Assembly (NCBI GenBank): GCA_963696525.1
Contig: CAVOKO010000011.1
Location: 1-64,000, forward strand
Length of the DNA stretch: 64,000 bases
Source of the DNA: CAWBRT01 sp963696525
GTDB taxonomy: Bacteria > Acidobacteriota > Terriglobia > Terriglobales > Acidobacteriaceae
Direction: 5' to 3'
Part shown: one piece after another, positions 9,664-18,163 of the stretch
How the letters are laid out: each line of letters opens with the position of its first letter
Numbering within the stretch: the first letter of the stretch is position 1
Program-made: the position numbers and the translations under genes
The notes under the pieces: generated by a model
The model's database searches: none
Told to the model about the DNA's origin: nothing
What the model saw: only the letters and a program-made list of their open reading frames with translations

Positions 9664-10212
9664 TCACTCCCCGTCCGAATCCGGGAGCGTTACTTCGTCT
9701 GGTGCATCTCCGGGTCGCGCTTCTGCTCGCGGTTCTTGGTCGATGACGGCGCATGAATGATGGTCGCATCCACGATCGTCCCCGTCGTGATCCGCACCCC
9801 CTTGCTCTGCAAATGCAAGTTCACCGCCTCCAGCATCTGCCCGCCCAAGCGGTGCTCTTCCAGCAGATGGCGGAACTTGCAGACCGTGGTCTCGTCCGGC
9901 ACCGGCTCGCGGCCCAGATCGATGCCCACAAAGTCGCCGCATCACCATCGAGTCGTACAACGCTTCTTCCACCGCCGGGTCCGACAGGTTGAACCACTGC
10001 TGCAAAAAGTAAATGCGCAGCATCCGCTCCATCCCAACCGGCGGACGGCCGTTACCTGGCTTGGGATAATGCAGCTCGATCAGCGCACACAACTGCTGCC
10101 ACGGCACCACCAACTCCATCTCTTCCAGAAACAGCGCTCGCCGCGTCTTCTTCGTGTACCGCTCAAAGCCGGTCATCATCGCCAGTGTCCTCTGTTGGTT
10201 GTGAGGTTTCAT
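9664..10212 (-). pseudogene. IS5-family transposase, frameshifted and truncated
   Basis: The N-terminal half of an IS5-type DDE transposase: MKPHNQQRTLAMMTGFERYT, GNGRPPVGMERMLRIYFLQQ and WFNLSDPAVEEALYDSMVMR. After a one-base insertion (extra C near 9940) it continues in another frame with GIDLGREPVPDETTVCKFRH and ITTGTIVDATIIHAPSSTKN. The latter contains the first catalytic Asp (IVDAT). The rest of the catalytic domain, with the second Asp and the Glu, is missing beyond about 9690. No terminal inverted repeat was identified. It is an inactive IS remnant. Confidence 0.85.
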
Positions 10213-10343
10213 CTGGCTGTACTCTACCCTGAGTGGCTGTGGAAAGCCGAGAGCTTAATCAGAGTCTCCCTAGTGTGATTGTGGCGGGTAAAAAGAAGGC
10301 GCGCAACTGAAGAGTTGGTAGTGGTGCAAAGCTAGGAGCACGT

Positions 10344-10484
10344 ATGACGAAGGCAAAAGATAAACAATCGAAGCAGGAGGCGATCAAAGCCACCTACAAA
10401 ACGAAACGGGAAATTGGTGATCGAAGCGACCTGGTAACAGACCAATCCGAAACTATGAACGCCCCCAAAAAGCACAGCCGCTAG
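10344..10484 (+). CDS. Small lysine-rich hypothetical protein
   Basis: A 46-residue, strongly charged protein (MTKAKDKQSKQEAIKATYKT... ending in KKHSR). ATG 10344 is preceded by AGGAGC (10334-10339) at good spacing, and the frame ends at TAG 10484. It has no hydrophobic segment or known motif. It converges on the response regulator that starts at 10892. The function is unknown, and it is accepted mainly for its ribosome site and codon use. Confidence 0.4.
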   Translation: MTKAKDKQSKQEAIKATYKTKREIGDRSDLVTDQSETMNAPKKHSR

Positions 10485-10517
10485 GACCCTGTTTGGCGAC
10501 GACACACTCGGAACCGG

Positions 10518-10892
10518 CTAGTTGCAATCTTTAAGTAACTCTGAAATCTTCCGCAAAACCTCTGGAGGGGAATCGCCTTTGCAGATGAACAGGTCTGCGT
10601 GTTCCATGCCTTCTGGTGCATCCACCATCCCCGAGATTATTACGATTGGGACATCGGGTTTCAGCTTCTTCATCGCAGCGGCTAATTCGATTCCAGTGCC
10701 GTCTTGCAGGAAATGGTCGCTTACAACCATATCGACCACGGAAGAAGAGAAAATCTCCATCGCTGTTGCGGAATTACTGGCGACCAGCACTGTGTATCCA
10801 GACATTTCCAGCACTAGTTGTCGGATATGGAGCGCCGTCTTATCGTCGTCAATGCAGAGGAGCGTCGCTTTCCGTGATTCAGTAGCCACCAC
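10518..10892 (-). CDS. Stand-alone response regulator receiver
   Basis: A 124-residue single receiver (CheY-like) domain with no output domain. It has the acidic pocket CIDDDKT, the phospho-acceptor Asp in VVSDHFLQDG, the Ser in VIISG and the Lys in ICKGD. Single-domain receivers act by phospho-relay or protein binding. The Pro normally following the Lys is replaced (KGDS). It is divergent from the Crp/Fnr gene, and the two share the nested palindromes at 10897-10958. No histidine kinase is in the window, so its partner is unknown. Confidence 0.85.
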   Translation of the reverse strand: MVATESRKATLLCIDDDKTALHIRQLVLEMSGYTVLVASNSATAMEIFSSSVVDMVVSDHFLQDGTGIELAAAMKKLKPDVPIVIISGMVDAPEGMEHADLFICKGDSPPEVLRKISELLKDCN

Positions 10893-10896
10893 GAAA

Positions 10897-10958
10897 GTAT
10901 ACGCCTAATTATGTCTGGTATCAGACATAATTCTTGCAGGGGTATGAAAAGCGTATAC
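10897..10958. promoter_or_regulatory. Nested inverted repeats between divergent regulators
   Basis: An outer pair, GTATACGC (10897-10904) and GCGTATAC (10951-10958), encloses a perfect 10-bp pair, ATTATGTCTG (10908-10917) and CAGACATAAT (10922-10931), with a 4-nt spacer. It sits 5 bp upstream of the receiver gene start and about 90 bp before the Crp/Fnr gene. Dyads of this type are classical dimer operators. The most economical reading is autoregulation by the Crp/Fnr protein or co-control of both genes. Confidence 0.6.
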
Positions 10959-11049
10959 TTGGAGTTCACATCTTAATACGCATTTCCGCCTGCCTATACA
11001 GGTTGGTTCATTTGCGCATCCAGATGCCGTTTCGGCTCAGGAGGCAGCA

Positions 11050-11751
11050 ATGAATCCACCCGCAAAAGTGTATAAGAATCGAGTATTGGCAGCACTTCCG
11101 AAAGCGGAAATCGCCCGTCTGAAGCCACATCTTTCACCAGTCACCCTGAAAGTGAGAACCCAACTGCTCGACGGTCACGCCGAGCACGCATATTTTCTGG
11201 AAGCGGGTCTTGCGTCCGTTGTCTTGACACTCGCTGATGGAGCCACGGTCGAGGTTGGCGTGGTCGGCGTTGACGGAGTCGTCGGAGTTCCCATGCTTCT
11301 GGGAGCAGAGACGATGCCTGGGGAGACGTTCATGCAGGTTGCGGGCTCTGGCTATCGCATCGATGCACAGCTTTTGAAAGCCGAGTTTGAGCGGGACGGC
11401 CAGTTACGGAGTCATCTCCAAAAGTACGTGCTCGCCCACCTGATTCAAAGCGCACAGAACGCCGCTTGTAACCGGTTGCACCCGATTAGTGAACGTCTGG
11501 CGAGATGGATTCTTACCTGCCATGACCGAGTGCAAGCCGACCGTATGCCGCTCACCCACGAGTTCCTGGGGCAGATGCTGGGTGCGCCCAGAAGCACGGT
11601 CACATTGGCAGCAGGGATACTGCATGAAGCGGGACTGATTGATTACACACGCGGCCACGTGACCATCAAGAACCGCCAGAAACTTGAGGACGTTGCTTGC
11701 GAATGCTACGGAACCGTGCGGGATGAATTCAAGCGGCTCGGGCTGCTTTAA
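11050..11751 (+). CDS. Crp/Fnr-family transcriptional regulator
   Basis: A 233-residue regulator. Residues about 20-125 form a cyclic-nucleotide-binding-like beta barrel (YFLEAGLASVVLTLADGATV, GVDGVVGVPMLLGAE). A dimerisation helix follows, then a C-terminal winged helix with the recognition segment LTHEFLGQMLGAPRSTVTLA. The N-terminus has no Cys cluster, so it is not an Fe-S Fnr. The barrel lacks an obvious cAMP-type phosphate-binding RxE motif, so the ligand is unknown. ATG 11050 follows GGAGGCAGC. The divergent palindromes upstream are candidate binding sites. Confidence 0.85.
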   Translation: MNPPAKVYKNRVLAALPKAEIARLKPHLSPVTLKVRTQLLDGHAEHAYFLEAGLASVVLTLADGATVEVGVVGVDGVVGVPMLLGAETMPGETFMQVAGSGYRIDAQLLKAEFERDGQLRSHLQKYVLAHLIQSAQNAACNRLHPISERLARWILTCHDRVQADRMPLTHEFLGQMLGAPRSTVTLAAGILHEAGLIDYTRGHVTIKNRQKLEDVACECYGTVRDEFKRLGLL

Positions 11752-11788
11752 ATGTCATCCAGCCGACCAACTTGCAGGGTACGAGATT

Positions 11789-11980
11789 ATGGCGGACGAA
11801 TTTAATGTGCGGAGCCAATTCGAGCGGAAACTGCGCGAGCAGTCCGGTAGAACGTTGATCGAATCGCGCTGCAAGCTATGCGGAGAAATTCTTCAAGGTT
11901 CCGCTATCTTCGATGATTTGCAGGGGCAGGAACGGCTACATACGGCTCGGTGTCCGGTTGGACTCAAGGGGCTACCATGA
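11789..11980 (+). CDS. Small CxxC...HxxxC mini-protein
   Basis: A 63-residue protein (MADEFNVRSQFERKLREQSG...) with ESRCKLCGEILQ, then ERLHTARCP. The Cys-x2-Cys / His-x3-Cys spacing is a four-ligand zinc-finger arrangement. It starts shortly after the Crp/Fnr gene and its stop overlaps the start of the next gene (ATGA at 11977-11980), so it is translationally coupled. A second protein with the same ligands lies at 12296-12529. The role is unknown; a zinc-ribbon adaptor or regulator is a guess. Confidence 0.6.
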   Translation: MADEFNVRSQFERKLREQSGRTLIESRCKLCGEILQGSAIFDDLQGQERLHTARCPVGLKGLP

Positions 11981-12177
11981 GTTGTTACGAACCGAGTCAG
12001 GCCCCCAGAGAGAAAATGTCAAGGCTCCAGCACGACAAAGGCTCCGCACCCTGCGGGGAGTGCAACCTCAATCGACACAATTGCTGCCGCCCACGGCTGG
12101 ACGGCACTCTCTGTACTTGCTCATGCATAAGGCAGATGCAATGCGTCTGCGCGTTGCAAGCGATAATGGTTTCCTGA
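11977..12177 (+). CDS. Cysteine-rich microprotein
   Basis: A 66-residue protein with ten cysteines, at residues 3, 26, 29, 36, 37, 46, 48, 50, 56 and 58. The core is CGECNLNRHNCC followed by CTCSCIRQMQCVC. The start overlaps the stop of the upstream zinc-ligand gene by ATGA. Dense Cys-x-Cys and Cys-Cys pairs suggest metal binding (metallothionein-like) or an Fe-S/zinc cluster. There is no signal peptide, so a disulfide-rich secreted peptide is less likely. No family is recognised. Confidence 0.45.
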   Translation: MSCYEPSQAPREKMSRLQHDKGSAPCGECNLNRHNCCRPRLDGTLCTCSCIRQMQCVCALQAIMVS

Positions 12178-12295
12178 AGGGTTTTGTGAAGGCACAGAGG
12201 CTATCCCTGCGGTTCAAACGTGAGTAGATGTCGGTTCCAAGGCTTTTGCTAAGACCCACGTCTGCGGGTTTGGAGGTGCAGGCGAAAAGGTATTA

Positions 12296-12529
12296 ATGTT
12301 AGTTCCTCCCGATCCAACGCTCGACGCTGATCCGTTCCAGCGTAAACTTCGGTACAACGGATTGCTTCCATTCGTTGAAACTCGTTGCCGATTTTGTGGG
12401 ATAGTCATTATTGGCAGCGTCTCCGAATCGTTAATTCGAGATGAGCAGCTACATGCTCTGAAGTGTCCGAAACGAAACAAGATTCGAGAGACTACCCCGC
12501 CACGAGAAGGAGTTGAAGGAACTATGTGA
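12296..12529 (+). CDS. Small CxxC...HxxxC mini-protein, second copy
   Basis: A 77-residue protein with ETRCRFCGIVIIG, then DEQLHALKCPKR. It has the same C-x2-C / H-x3-C ligand set as 11789-11980 and a similar lead-in (FQRKLRYNG against FERKLREQSG), so the two are paralogues. The C-terminal tail is longer and charged. ATG 12296 follows AAAAGG. With the Cys-rich gene between them, they form a cluster of putative zinc-binding mini-proteins behind a Crp/Fnr regulator. The function is unknown. Confidence 0.55.
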   Translation: MLVPPDPTLDADPFQRKLRYNGLLPFVETRCRFCGIVIIGSVSESLIRDEQLHALKCPKRNKIRETTPPREGVEGTM

Positions 12530-12688
12530 GGAATTAGTATGCATCGAAGCCTCCGATAAGAGCCGCAGAAGTTTCTGAACAATGCAGAAAGACGGGAAGC
12601 TATGAGCGTTCTCTACGGCGGCCACGGCGAAGACATTCTTGAAGAAGCCGTCAATGTGCGCAAGAATTCTACGGCAATTGATGAATAA
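12512..12688 (+). pseudogene. Small hypothetical protein with a frame change
   Basis: Two adjoining frames read as one helical protein: LKELCEELVCIEASDKSRR, then, after a frame change near 12570, FLNNAERREAMSVLYGGHG and EDILEEAVNVRKNSTAIDE. The first part resembles short acidobacterial proteins of the type 'LCxxLxxExD', known only as conserved hypotheticals. It overlaps the end of the preceding zinc-ligand gene. Support is weak; the second half alone could be a separate 28-residue ORF at 12602-12688. Confidence 0.25.
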
Positions 12689-12726
12689 CGCCAGACAATT
12701 GCCATGCTTGAAAGGGATTTTCAACC

Positions 12727-12891
12727 TTGACGACTGAAAATGCAGCCACTGTGCGAATAATCGAGCAAGTCACTTCTTTCGGTGAACGGTGCATCCTTTC
12801 ACAGGCGCAGCGGCATCTACTCAGACAAATATCGGGCGCTTTGCCACCAAACTCGGCAGCTTTTCATCAAGCTGCTTCCTCAAGTAGTTGA
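12727..12891 (+). CDS. Possible small hypothetical protein
   Basis: A 54-residue open frame from TTG 12727 (MTTENAATVRIIEQVTSFGE...), ending at TGA 12891. Its composition looks protein-like, with an amphipathic helix, and AAAGGGA lies upstream. There is no domain match from memory and no conserved context. The remaining stretch to 13074 shows nothing further. Confidence 0.25.
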   Translation: MTTENAATVRIIEQVTSFGERCILSQAQRHLLRQISGALPPNSAAFHQAASSSS

Positions 12892-13074
12892 GCCCTTCCA
12901 ACTGAAGTCTCCCCGATGTCTTCCCCCCAAAGCTCCCGCGCCCGTGGTACTTCCAGTCTGGCGGAGTGCCGATGCGCTATATCGTCATCGCCTCATCCCG
13001 CGCTGCTGCATCATTATGAACCTTTTATGTGACTGTTTATTCGCGTTCCATGTCTGTGGGCATCTAATCCAGAT

Positions 13075-13554
13075 TTGAGGCTGAAAACACGAACCGTGAA
13101 GACAATCGCCTCACTATCACCACAATCTTCGATAGCGGTCACATCAATCCGAACCACCCTCGTGGTGGTAGGCCGACCAACCACTGGCGCTCTTTTCAGC
13201 CTAATAGCTGCTCTGGTTATCGCAAGTATTTTTTCCCACTCGCAATTCCGGGCGCTCGTTCCCCTTGGCTTTGTGGCGGTGCTAATTGCTTTGGCCTCAC
13301 GCTTCGGTTCGATTGTTAGCGTTGTGGGAGCGGTGCTGTCCGCAATGATCTTTGCGTATTATCTCTTCCCGCCGTTATACAGCCTGCGAGTGGCAGAAGT
13401 GGCAGCACGTGAGAACCTTTCGTGGATGGTTCTCAGTGCAATTGCGCTTTCGTACCTGCTGTTCCCAACAAGCTTCCGTGCGGCTAAAGATTACCCAACG
13501 CAGAACAAAGAGTCCACGTCGGATGAGCGGCAGGTCGGCCGCAAAGTATGTTAG
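13075..13554 (+). CDS. DUF4118-like membrane protein
   Basis: A 159-residue protein. Four hydrophobic segments lie at about residues 38-57, 60-75, 77-96 and 112-130, including FVAVLIALASRFGSIVSVVG and AMIFAYYLFPPLYSLRV. This is the compact four-helix DUF4118 module found as the N-terminal membrane sensor of KdpD-type histidine kinases. Here no kinase domain follows, so it is a stand-alone membrane module. The frame opens at TTG 13075. It lies upstream of an RNA-binding protein and an omega-like protein, and a link to stress signalling is inferred from position only. Confidence 0.6.
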   Translation: MRLKTRTVKTIASLSPQSSIAVTSIRTTLVVVGRPTTGALFSLIAALVIASIFSHSQFRALVPLGFVAVLIALASRFGSIVSVVGAVLSAMIFAYYLFPPLYSLRVAEVAARENLSWMVLSAIALSYLLFPTSFRAAKDYPTQNKESTSDERQVGRKVC

Positions 13555-13674
13555 GCTTGAGATGCGTTTGAATGTCCCTTTTCCCGACCCGCCTTTGGCA
13601 TTGGCGATTTTTACACCCTGCCTCACTCGTCCGAGAAACACCGACAATTAGATAGCCCAAGTATGGAGCCGACC

Positions 13675-13977
13675 ATGAAAAACATTTACGTCGGGAACCT
13701 AGACCCCCGCTGCACGGAAGCTGAACTGCGAACACAATTCGAGGTATACGGGAAGGTCGATAAAGCTGAGATCATGCGAGATCGAGACAGTGGACAGCCA
13801 CGCGGCTTCGCCTTCGTTGAAATGACCGTTGACGCAGAAGGTGAAAAGGCCATTGCTGGCCTGAACGGCAGCCTGATGGAGGGAAGTCCTCTCAAAGTGA
13901 ATGAGGCGCGGCCAAAGAGCGAGCGTCCCCCTTCTAGTGGAGGTCGTGGTCGAAGCGGCGGCGGTGGTCGCTACTGA
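13675..13977 (+). CDS. RRM-domain RNA-binding protein
   Basis: A 100-residue protein with one RNA recognition motif. RNP2 is IYVGNL near the N-terminus and RNP1 is RGFAFVEM at about residue 45, giving the usual beta-alpha-beta-beta-alpha-beta fold. A short basic Gly/Ser/Arg-rich tail (SGGRGRSGGGGRY) follows. This is the size and layout of bacterial/cyanobacterial Rbp-type cold- and stress-linked RNA-binding proteins. ATG 13675 begins MKNIYVGNL; an upstream in-frame ATG at 13663 adds four residues. A terminator was not identified. Confidence 0.9.
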   Translation: MKNIYVGNLDPRCTEAELRTQFEVYGKVDKAEIMRDRDSGQPRGFAFVEMTVDAEGEKAIAGLNGSLMEGSPLKVNEARPKSERPPSSGGRGRSGGGGRY

Positions 13978-14048
13978 CGGTCATCCGGTCACCGTGGAAT
14001 TGGCGATTGTGACCTAACCAGAGGCTTGCGGCAAGGAAGGTGTTAATT

Positions 14049-14288
14049 ATGCGCTCAGAAATTATTTTGGCGTCGTTACATACAAAGAATCGCTTTGAGT
14101 TGTGCCACCAAATATTCAATGTTGTTCGCAAACTCCACAAGCCCGGTAATCGCGTTCAGGATACTGCAACTGATGCACTACAGCGGCTAGCAGGTGTGGA
14201 GCAACAAAAAGGTTCAATTGCGCCAGAGAACGCAAACGACGCGGCGGCAATCGAAGTTGGGCTGGAACAGCCCGCGATTGCGTCTTAG
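14049..14288 (+). CDS. RNA polymerase omega-subunit-like protein
   Basis: A 79-residue protein beginning MRSEIILASLHTKNRFELCH and continuing VVRKLHKPGNRVQDTATDAL. The order 'RSE-L-x-AL-x-NRF-LC', then 'RKLHKP-x-x-R-x-QDT-x-x-DVL', is that of acidobacterial RpoZ, the omega subunit that stabilises beta-prime. The C-terminus is longer and acidic compared with a core omega. AAGGAAGG sits 8 bp before ATG 14049. Since a genome normally has one housekeeping rpoZ near gmk, this may be a specialised paralogue; this is inferred from its odd neighbours. Confidence 0.55.
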   Translation: MRSEIILASLHTKNRFELCHQIFNVVRKLHKPGNRVQDTATDALQRLAGVEQQKGSIAPENANDAAAIEVGLEQPAIAS

Positions 14289-14369
14289 GCAGGAGCACAC
14301 GCCAGCATAGCTAATGGCGAAGCCGTCAACCCAACCCTTTTTAGAGCACATCCTGAGGAGGAAAAGAAA

Positions 14370-14546
14370 ATGGACATTACAGTAGCAGAAAGTTCAGTAC
14401 CGAATGCGAAACCGGACAATAACCCGAAACAGCACCGTTCTCCGGTGCCCTCCGCTGATAAATATGCCGATGCCAGAAACGCCAAAAAGAAGAAAAGACG
14501 TGCTCAACACCGAGCCATGATTCGACGGTCGCATGCCAATGGCTAA
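14370..14546 (+). CDS. Small basic hypothetical protein
   Basis: A 58-residue protein (MDITVAESSVPNAKPDNNPK...) with a strongly basic C-terminal half (ARNAKKKKRRAQHRAMIRR). GAGGAG lies upstream of ATG 14370 at ideal spacing, and the frame closes at TAA 14546. The cluster of Lys/Arg suggests nucleic-acid binding; no family is recognised. It follows the RRM and omega-like genes in the same direction. Confidence 0.5.
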   Translation: MDITVAESSVPNAKPDNNPKQHRSPVPSADKYADARNAKKKKRRAQHRAMIRRSHANG

Positions 14547-14579
14547 ATCTATCCGGTCGCTCCGGTGGCAGATCTCATC

Positions 14580-14855
14580 TCAGGGGAGGAATGAGAACCT
14601 CGGCGTCAGATTTACCAGCTTCAGCACTTTGTAAACTTTGACGTCGACTCCACGCAGCACGACCTTGACGGCTTTATCGTCTGCCGCACCGGCCAGCTTT
14701 TCCATCGCCCGGAGGGCGCTCGGGTCGATCCGGCGCACGGAAGAAAAATCCAAAGCCACCTCGCGCACGGCACTGTCCAGGTTGTCGCAGGCCTGCTGCA
14801 CGCTATGGGCCAGGCGCTCCGCGTCAATCTTGAGCAAAACGGCATTCATTGTCAT
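14580..14855 (-). CDS. STAS-domain protein (anti-sigma-factor antagonist-like)
   Basis: A 91-residue single STAS domain (MTMNAVLLKIDAERLAHSVQ..., core EVALDFSSVRRIDPSALRAM). In phospho-regulated antagonists, the 'D-x-S-x-V-x-x-x-D-S/P-S' turn carries the Ser that is phosphorylated. Here the residues are IDPSALRA, with the conserved Ser present. ATG 14855 with GAAGGA 7 bp upstream is preferred over GTG 14870. It ends far from any partner anti-sigma gene. It lies immediately downstream of adhE in the opposite sense of the small-gene block, and may be the end of the adhE transcript or a separate unit. Confidence 0.7.
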   Translation of the reverse strand: MTMNAVLLKIDAERLAHSVQQACDNLDSAVREVALDFSSVRRIDPSALRAMEKLAGAADDKAVKVVLRGVDVKVYKVLKLVNLTPRFSFLP

Positions 14856-14880
14856 ATACACATCCTTCACGTGACGCTGT

Positions 14881-17503
14881 TTATTGCTGAGACGCAGTGG
14901 CTACCTTCGCCAAACCACGCCCTTGATAAGCGCTCCAAAACAGCTGGACCATTTCGTTCATCATCGGCAGGCGGGGGTTCGTCCGCCCGGAAGGATCTTC
15001 AAAGGCGCTCTTGACCAAGTCGGGCATTGCCCGCTCGAATTCCTCCTTTGAAATTCCCAGCTCGGCAATCGAACGTGGAATCGCCACCTGGTCGAGCAAC
15101 TGTTCTGTCGCCGTCACAAGGTTCTTCACCTTCTCCTCGATCGTATTACCGCCCAGACCAAGCATGTCGGCGATTACGGCATATTTCTTGTCCGCGGTAT
15201 ATCCGCGCTGATTCGGGGACGGCATGAACTTGGTTGGCACCGACGCGTTATACGCAATCACATGCGGCAACATGAGCGCGTTGGCCCGGCCGTGCGGGAC
15301 GCCGAAGCGCGCGCCGAAGGCATGTGCCAGCGCGTGATTGATGCCTACCGAGACGTTGGCGAACGCGATTGCGGCAATGCAGGCGGCATTGTGCATCATG
15401 CTGCGCGCCTCTTCATTCTCGGGATGCTCGTAAGCAATGGGCAGGTACTTGAACACCATTTGAATTGCCTGCATGGCGTTCGGGTCCGAGTAGGGCGAAG
15501 CGTAAAGCGAAACGGCAGCTTCCAGCGCGTGAGTCAAACAGTCGATGCCGGTATCGGCGGTGAGGCCCTTCGGCATTGACATGACGAACTGCGGATCGAT
15601 GATCGCCACATCCGGGGTCAGCGAATAGTCAGCGAGCGTCACCTTCCGCCCGCGCTCTTTATCGGTGAGGACGGCAAACGGCGTCACTTCGCTCCCGGTT
15701 CCGCTGGTGGTCGAGATGGCAATCAACCGCGTCGGGTTGATTTTTTCGGTCGGGAACTGAACCACGCGCTTGCGGATATCGAGGAACGGAGCGGCCAATT
15801 CATCCAAGTCGGCCTGCGGCGATTCGTACTTGAGCTTCATGATCTTCGCCGCATCGAGCACGGCCCCGCCGCCCAGAGCGATGATTTGGTCCGCTTTGTA
15901 GAGTTTGAGCGACTCCACGCCTTGCATGACGACCTTGACCTCGGGCTCCGCATCGGGAATGACCTCGACATGGACGCGAGTCTGCGGTGGAAGGTAGCGC
16001 CGGACAATATCGACGTGGCCGATTTGCTCCAACAACGAACTGGTAACGATTACGGTGGAGCGCGAGGCGAACTGGCGCAGGTTTTCCACGGCGTTCAAAT
16101 TGAAGTAAATGTGATTGGGGATGCGAAGCCACATATGCGCTGGCGTCCTCCGAGATACGCGTTTGATATTCAAATAGTGATATACGTTTACGTTATCCGT
16201 CGTGCTGTTGCCGCCGCCGGTGCCGCATCCGAATGAGAAGGTGGGCACCATGTCGTTGTAAATGCCGCCGAGAGCTCCAACCGAGCCCGGCGAATTCACG
16301 ATGATGCGACCCGCGTTCATCATCTCACCGAATTTCCGGATGATCTCATCGTTGTTCGAGAAGATAACTGCCGTGTGTCCAAGCCCGCCGGCGTGGTTCA
16401 CGTCGACGCACACTTTGAGCGCCTCATCGACCGACTTAGCGCGATAGACCGCGAGCACCGGAAACAGTTTCTCGACCGACAGGGGATGTTCGCGACCCAC
16501 ACCTTGAATCGGCGCAATCAAGAGTTTGGTGTTCGGCTTCACGGAAAGACCGATCATGCGGGCGATATCGGTGGCTTTCTGGCCGATCGCCATGGGCTGC
16601 ATGAATCCGGTTTCGGGGTCGATCACCGTGCGGCCCAGCAGCTTCGCCTCTTTCTCGTTGCAGATGTGCGCGCCCAGCTCCGCGAAGTTCTTCAGCACGC
16701 GATCATAAATCTCATCATCGATCACCAGCGTCTGCTCTGAGGCGCAAATCGTTCCATTGTCGAAGGTCTTGGAGGTGATGATGTCCACCACGGCCATGTC
16801 CAGATCGGCCGTCTTCTCCAGATAGACCGGGGTATTGCCCGGCCCCACGCCAAGGGCTGGCTTGCCGGAGCTATAGGCGGCTTTAACGGCGCTCGGCCCA
16901 CCGGTGGCATCAATCAGGCCGACATCCTTGTGATGCATGAGGTAGGCATTGTCCTCCAAGGTGTGCGATTCCAGGCAAGAGAAAACGCCTTCGGGTGCGC
17001 CGTGCTTCACCGCCGCCTCATACATGATCCGTACGGCCTCGTGGCAACAGTGCCAGGCGTTCGGGTGGGGGCTGAAAATTACAGCGTTCCTGGTCTTGAT
17101 GGCCATGACGCATTTGAAGAGAACCGTCGAAGTAGGGTTCGTAATTGGAGTGAGCGAGAAGATGACACCGATCGGATCCGCCACCTCTACCAGATTGCGC
17201 TCCGGAAATTCGCGAATGGTGCCAACGGTGCGTTTATCCTTGACGTAGTTGTAGACAAACTCCGTGGCCACCATGTTCTTAAGGGTTTTGTCTTCCAGAA
17301 CCCCGAGCCGGGTTTCCTTAATCGCCAGACCAGCCAGGTACTGAGCTTGTTCGAGTCCAGCCAAAACCATTGCTTTAACAATGCGATCGACATCTTCTTG
17401 AGTGTATTGCGTAAAGACAGCGGCGGCGATTCTGGCTTGACTGACTAGTTCCTCCAGGTAAGCAATCCGTTCTTCGCTGGGGCTTGAAATGATTTTCTGT
17501 CAT
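14881..17503 (-). CDS. adhE: Bifunctional acetaldehyde-CoA / alcohol dehydrogenase
   Basis: AdhE converts acetyl-CoA to acetaldehyde and ethanol with NADH and assembles into spirosomes. The N-terminal aldehyde dehydrogenase half has the catalytic Cys in NGTICASEQTL (residue 209 of the open frame). The C-terminal Fe-dependent alcohol dehydrogenase half has GGAVLDAAK and the metal motif GINHALAHAFGARFGVPHG. The uninterrupted frame starts at 17370, but homologous sequence (SEERIAYLEELVSQARIAAA) continues upstream to about 17490. ATG 17503 lies one base out of phase with it. A single indel near 17495 therefore probably hides the true start, giving about 873 residues, the usual length. Confidence 0.9.
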
Positions 17504-17601
17504 ACTCGATGCTCCTCCGCCTTCTCAAAATCGTCATCCGATATCAGCTCATCAGGATCAACCCGCCTCAGTCCAAAAACATGCATCACGTGCAACTCCA
17601 T
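17500..17601 (-). CDS. Short ORF overlapping the adhE start
   Basis: A 33-residue frame (MELHVMHVFGLRRVDPDELI...) whose TGA (17502-17500) overlaps the ATG of adhE (17503) as ATGA. The same frame is open further upstream without a Met (ENFPEFSVLLDATACA), back to a TGA near 17680. The visible peptide may therefore be the end of a longer gene with a lost start. The coupling overlap argues that the adhE start is real. It could also be a leader peptide. The function is unknown. Confidence 0.3.
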   Translation of the reverse strand: MELHVMHVFGLRRVDPDELISDDDFEKAEEHRV

Positions 17602-18163
17602 GGCACAAGCGGTCGCATCCAGAAGAACCGAGAACTCCGGGAAATTCTCGATATTGCAGGAAGAAGAGCCTGATCAGACAATAGTACGGTGCGGCAATGC
17701 TATGAACGGATGCCGCCTCATGAACCCGGCCTTACTCCATTTTGAAAAACTCCGATTCTACTTAGTATCACAATAGTACCCGGCGAGCCAACCCAATACG
17801 GAAGGCGCACGCAAGTAGAACAGGAAGTCTTGCGTTGCTATTGCGCCCCGTTGTGTGACCCGCTGTAGTAATTCTACTGTGTTTATCTCCGAGAATGGAG
17901 TATTTAGTAAGCGCTGTCTTGCCCTTTGTTTCTGCGGCTTGGCGATTGGACTAGCTTCGCCGGGTGAAGCATAACCGCTTTATGAGTGTCTTCGAATACG
18001 TAGTTAGGTGATGACAGTCACATATAGAGTACCTTGGTTAGGCTAAAGGTAAGACCTGAGGTTATAGGGTATATGTCTGGTATCGAACAGATAACGACCG
18101 AAGTAGTTTTTAGGATACAAGAATGCCGATGAATGCGGGACTCTTGCCCCGGAACGGTTCAAG
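17602..18163. other. Divergent intergenic region adhE / biotin carrier
   Basis: About 560 bp between two divergent units. It must hold both promoters, but no clear -35/-10 pair stands out. TATGTCTGGTATCGAACAGATA at about 18071-18092 resembles the inner dyad upstream of the Crp/Fnr gene (TATGTCTGGTATCAGACATA). It could be a second, weaker site for the same regulator. Confidence 0.35.
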
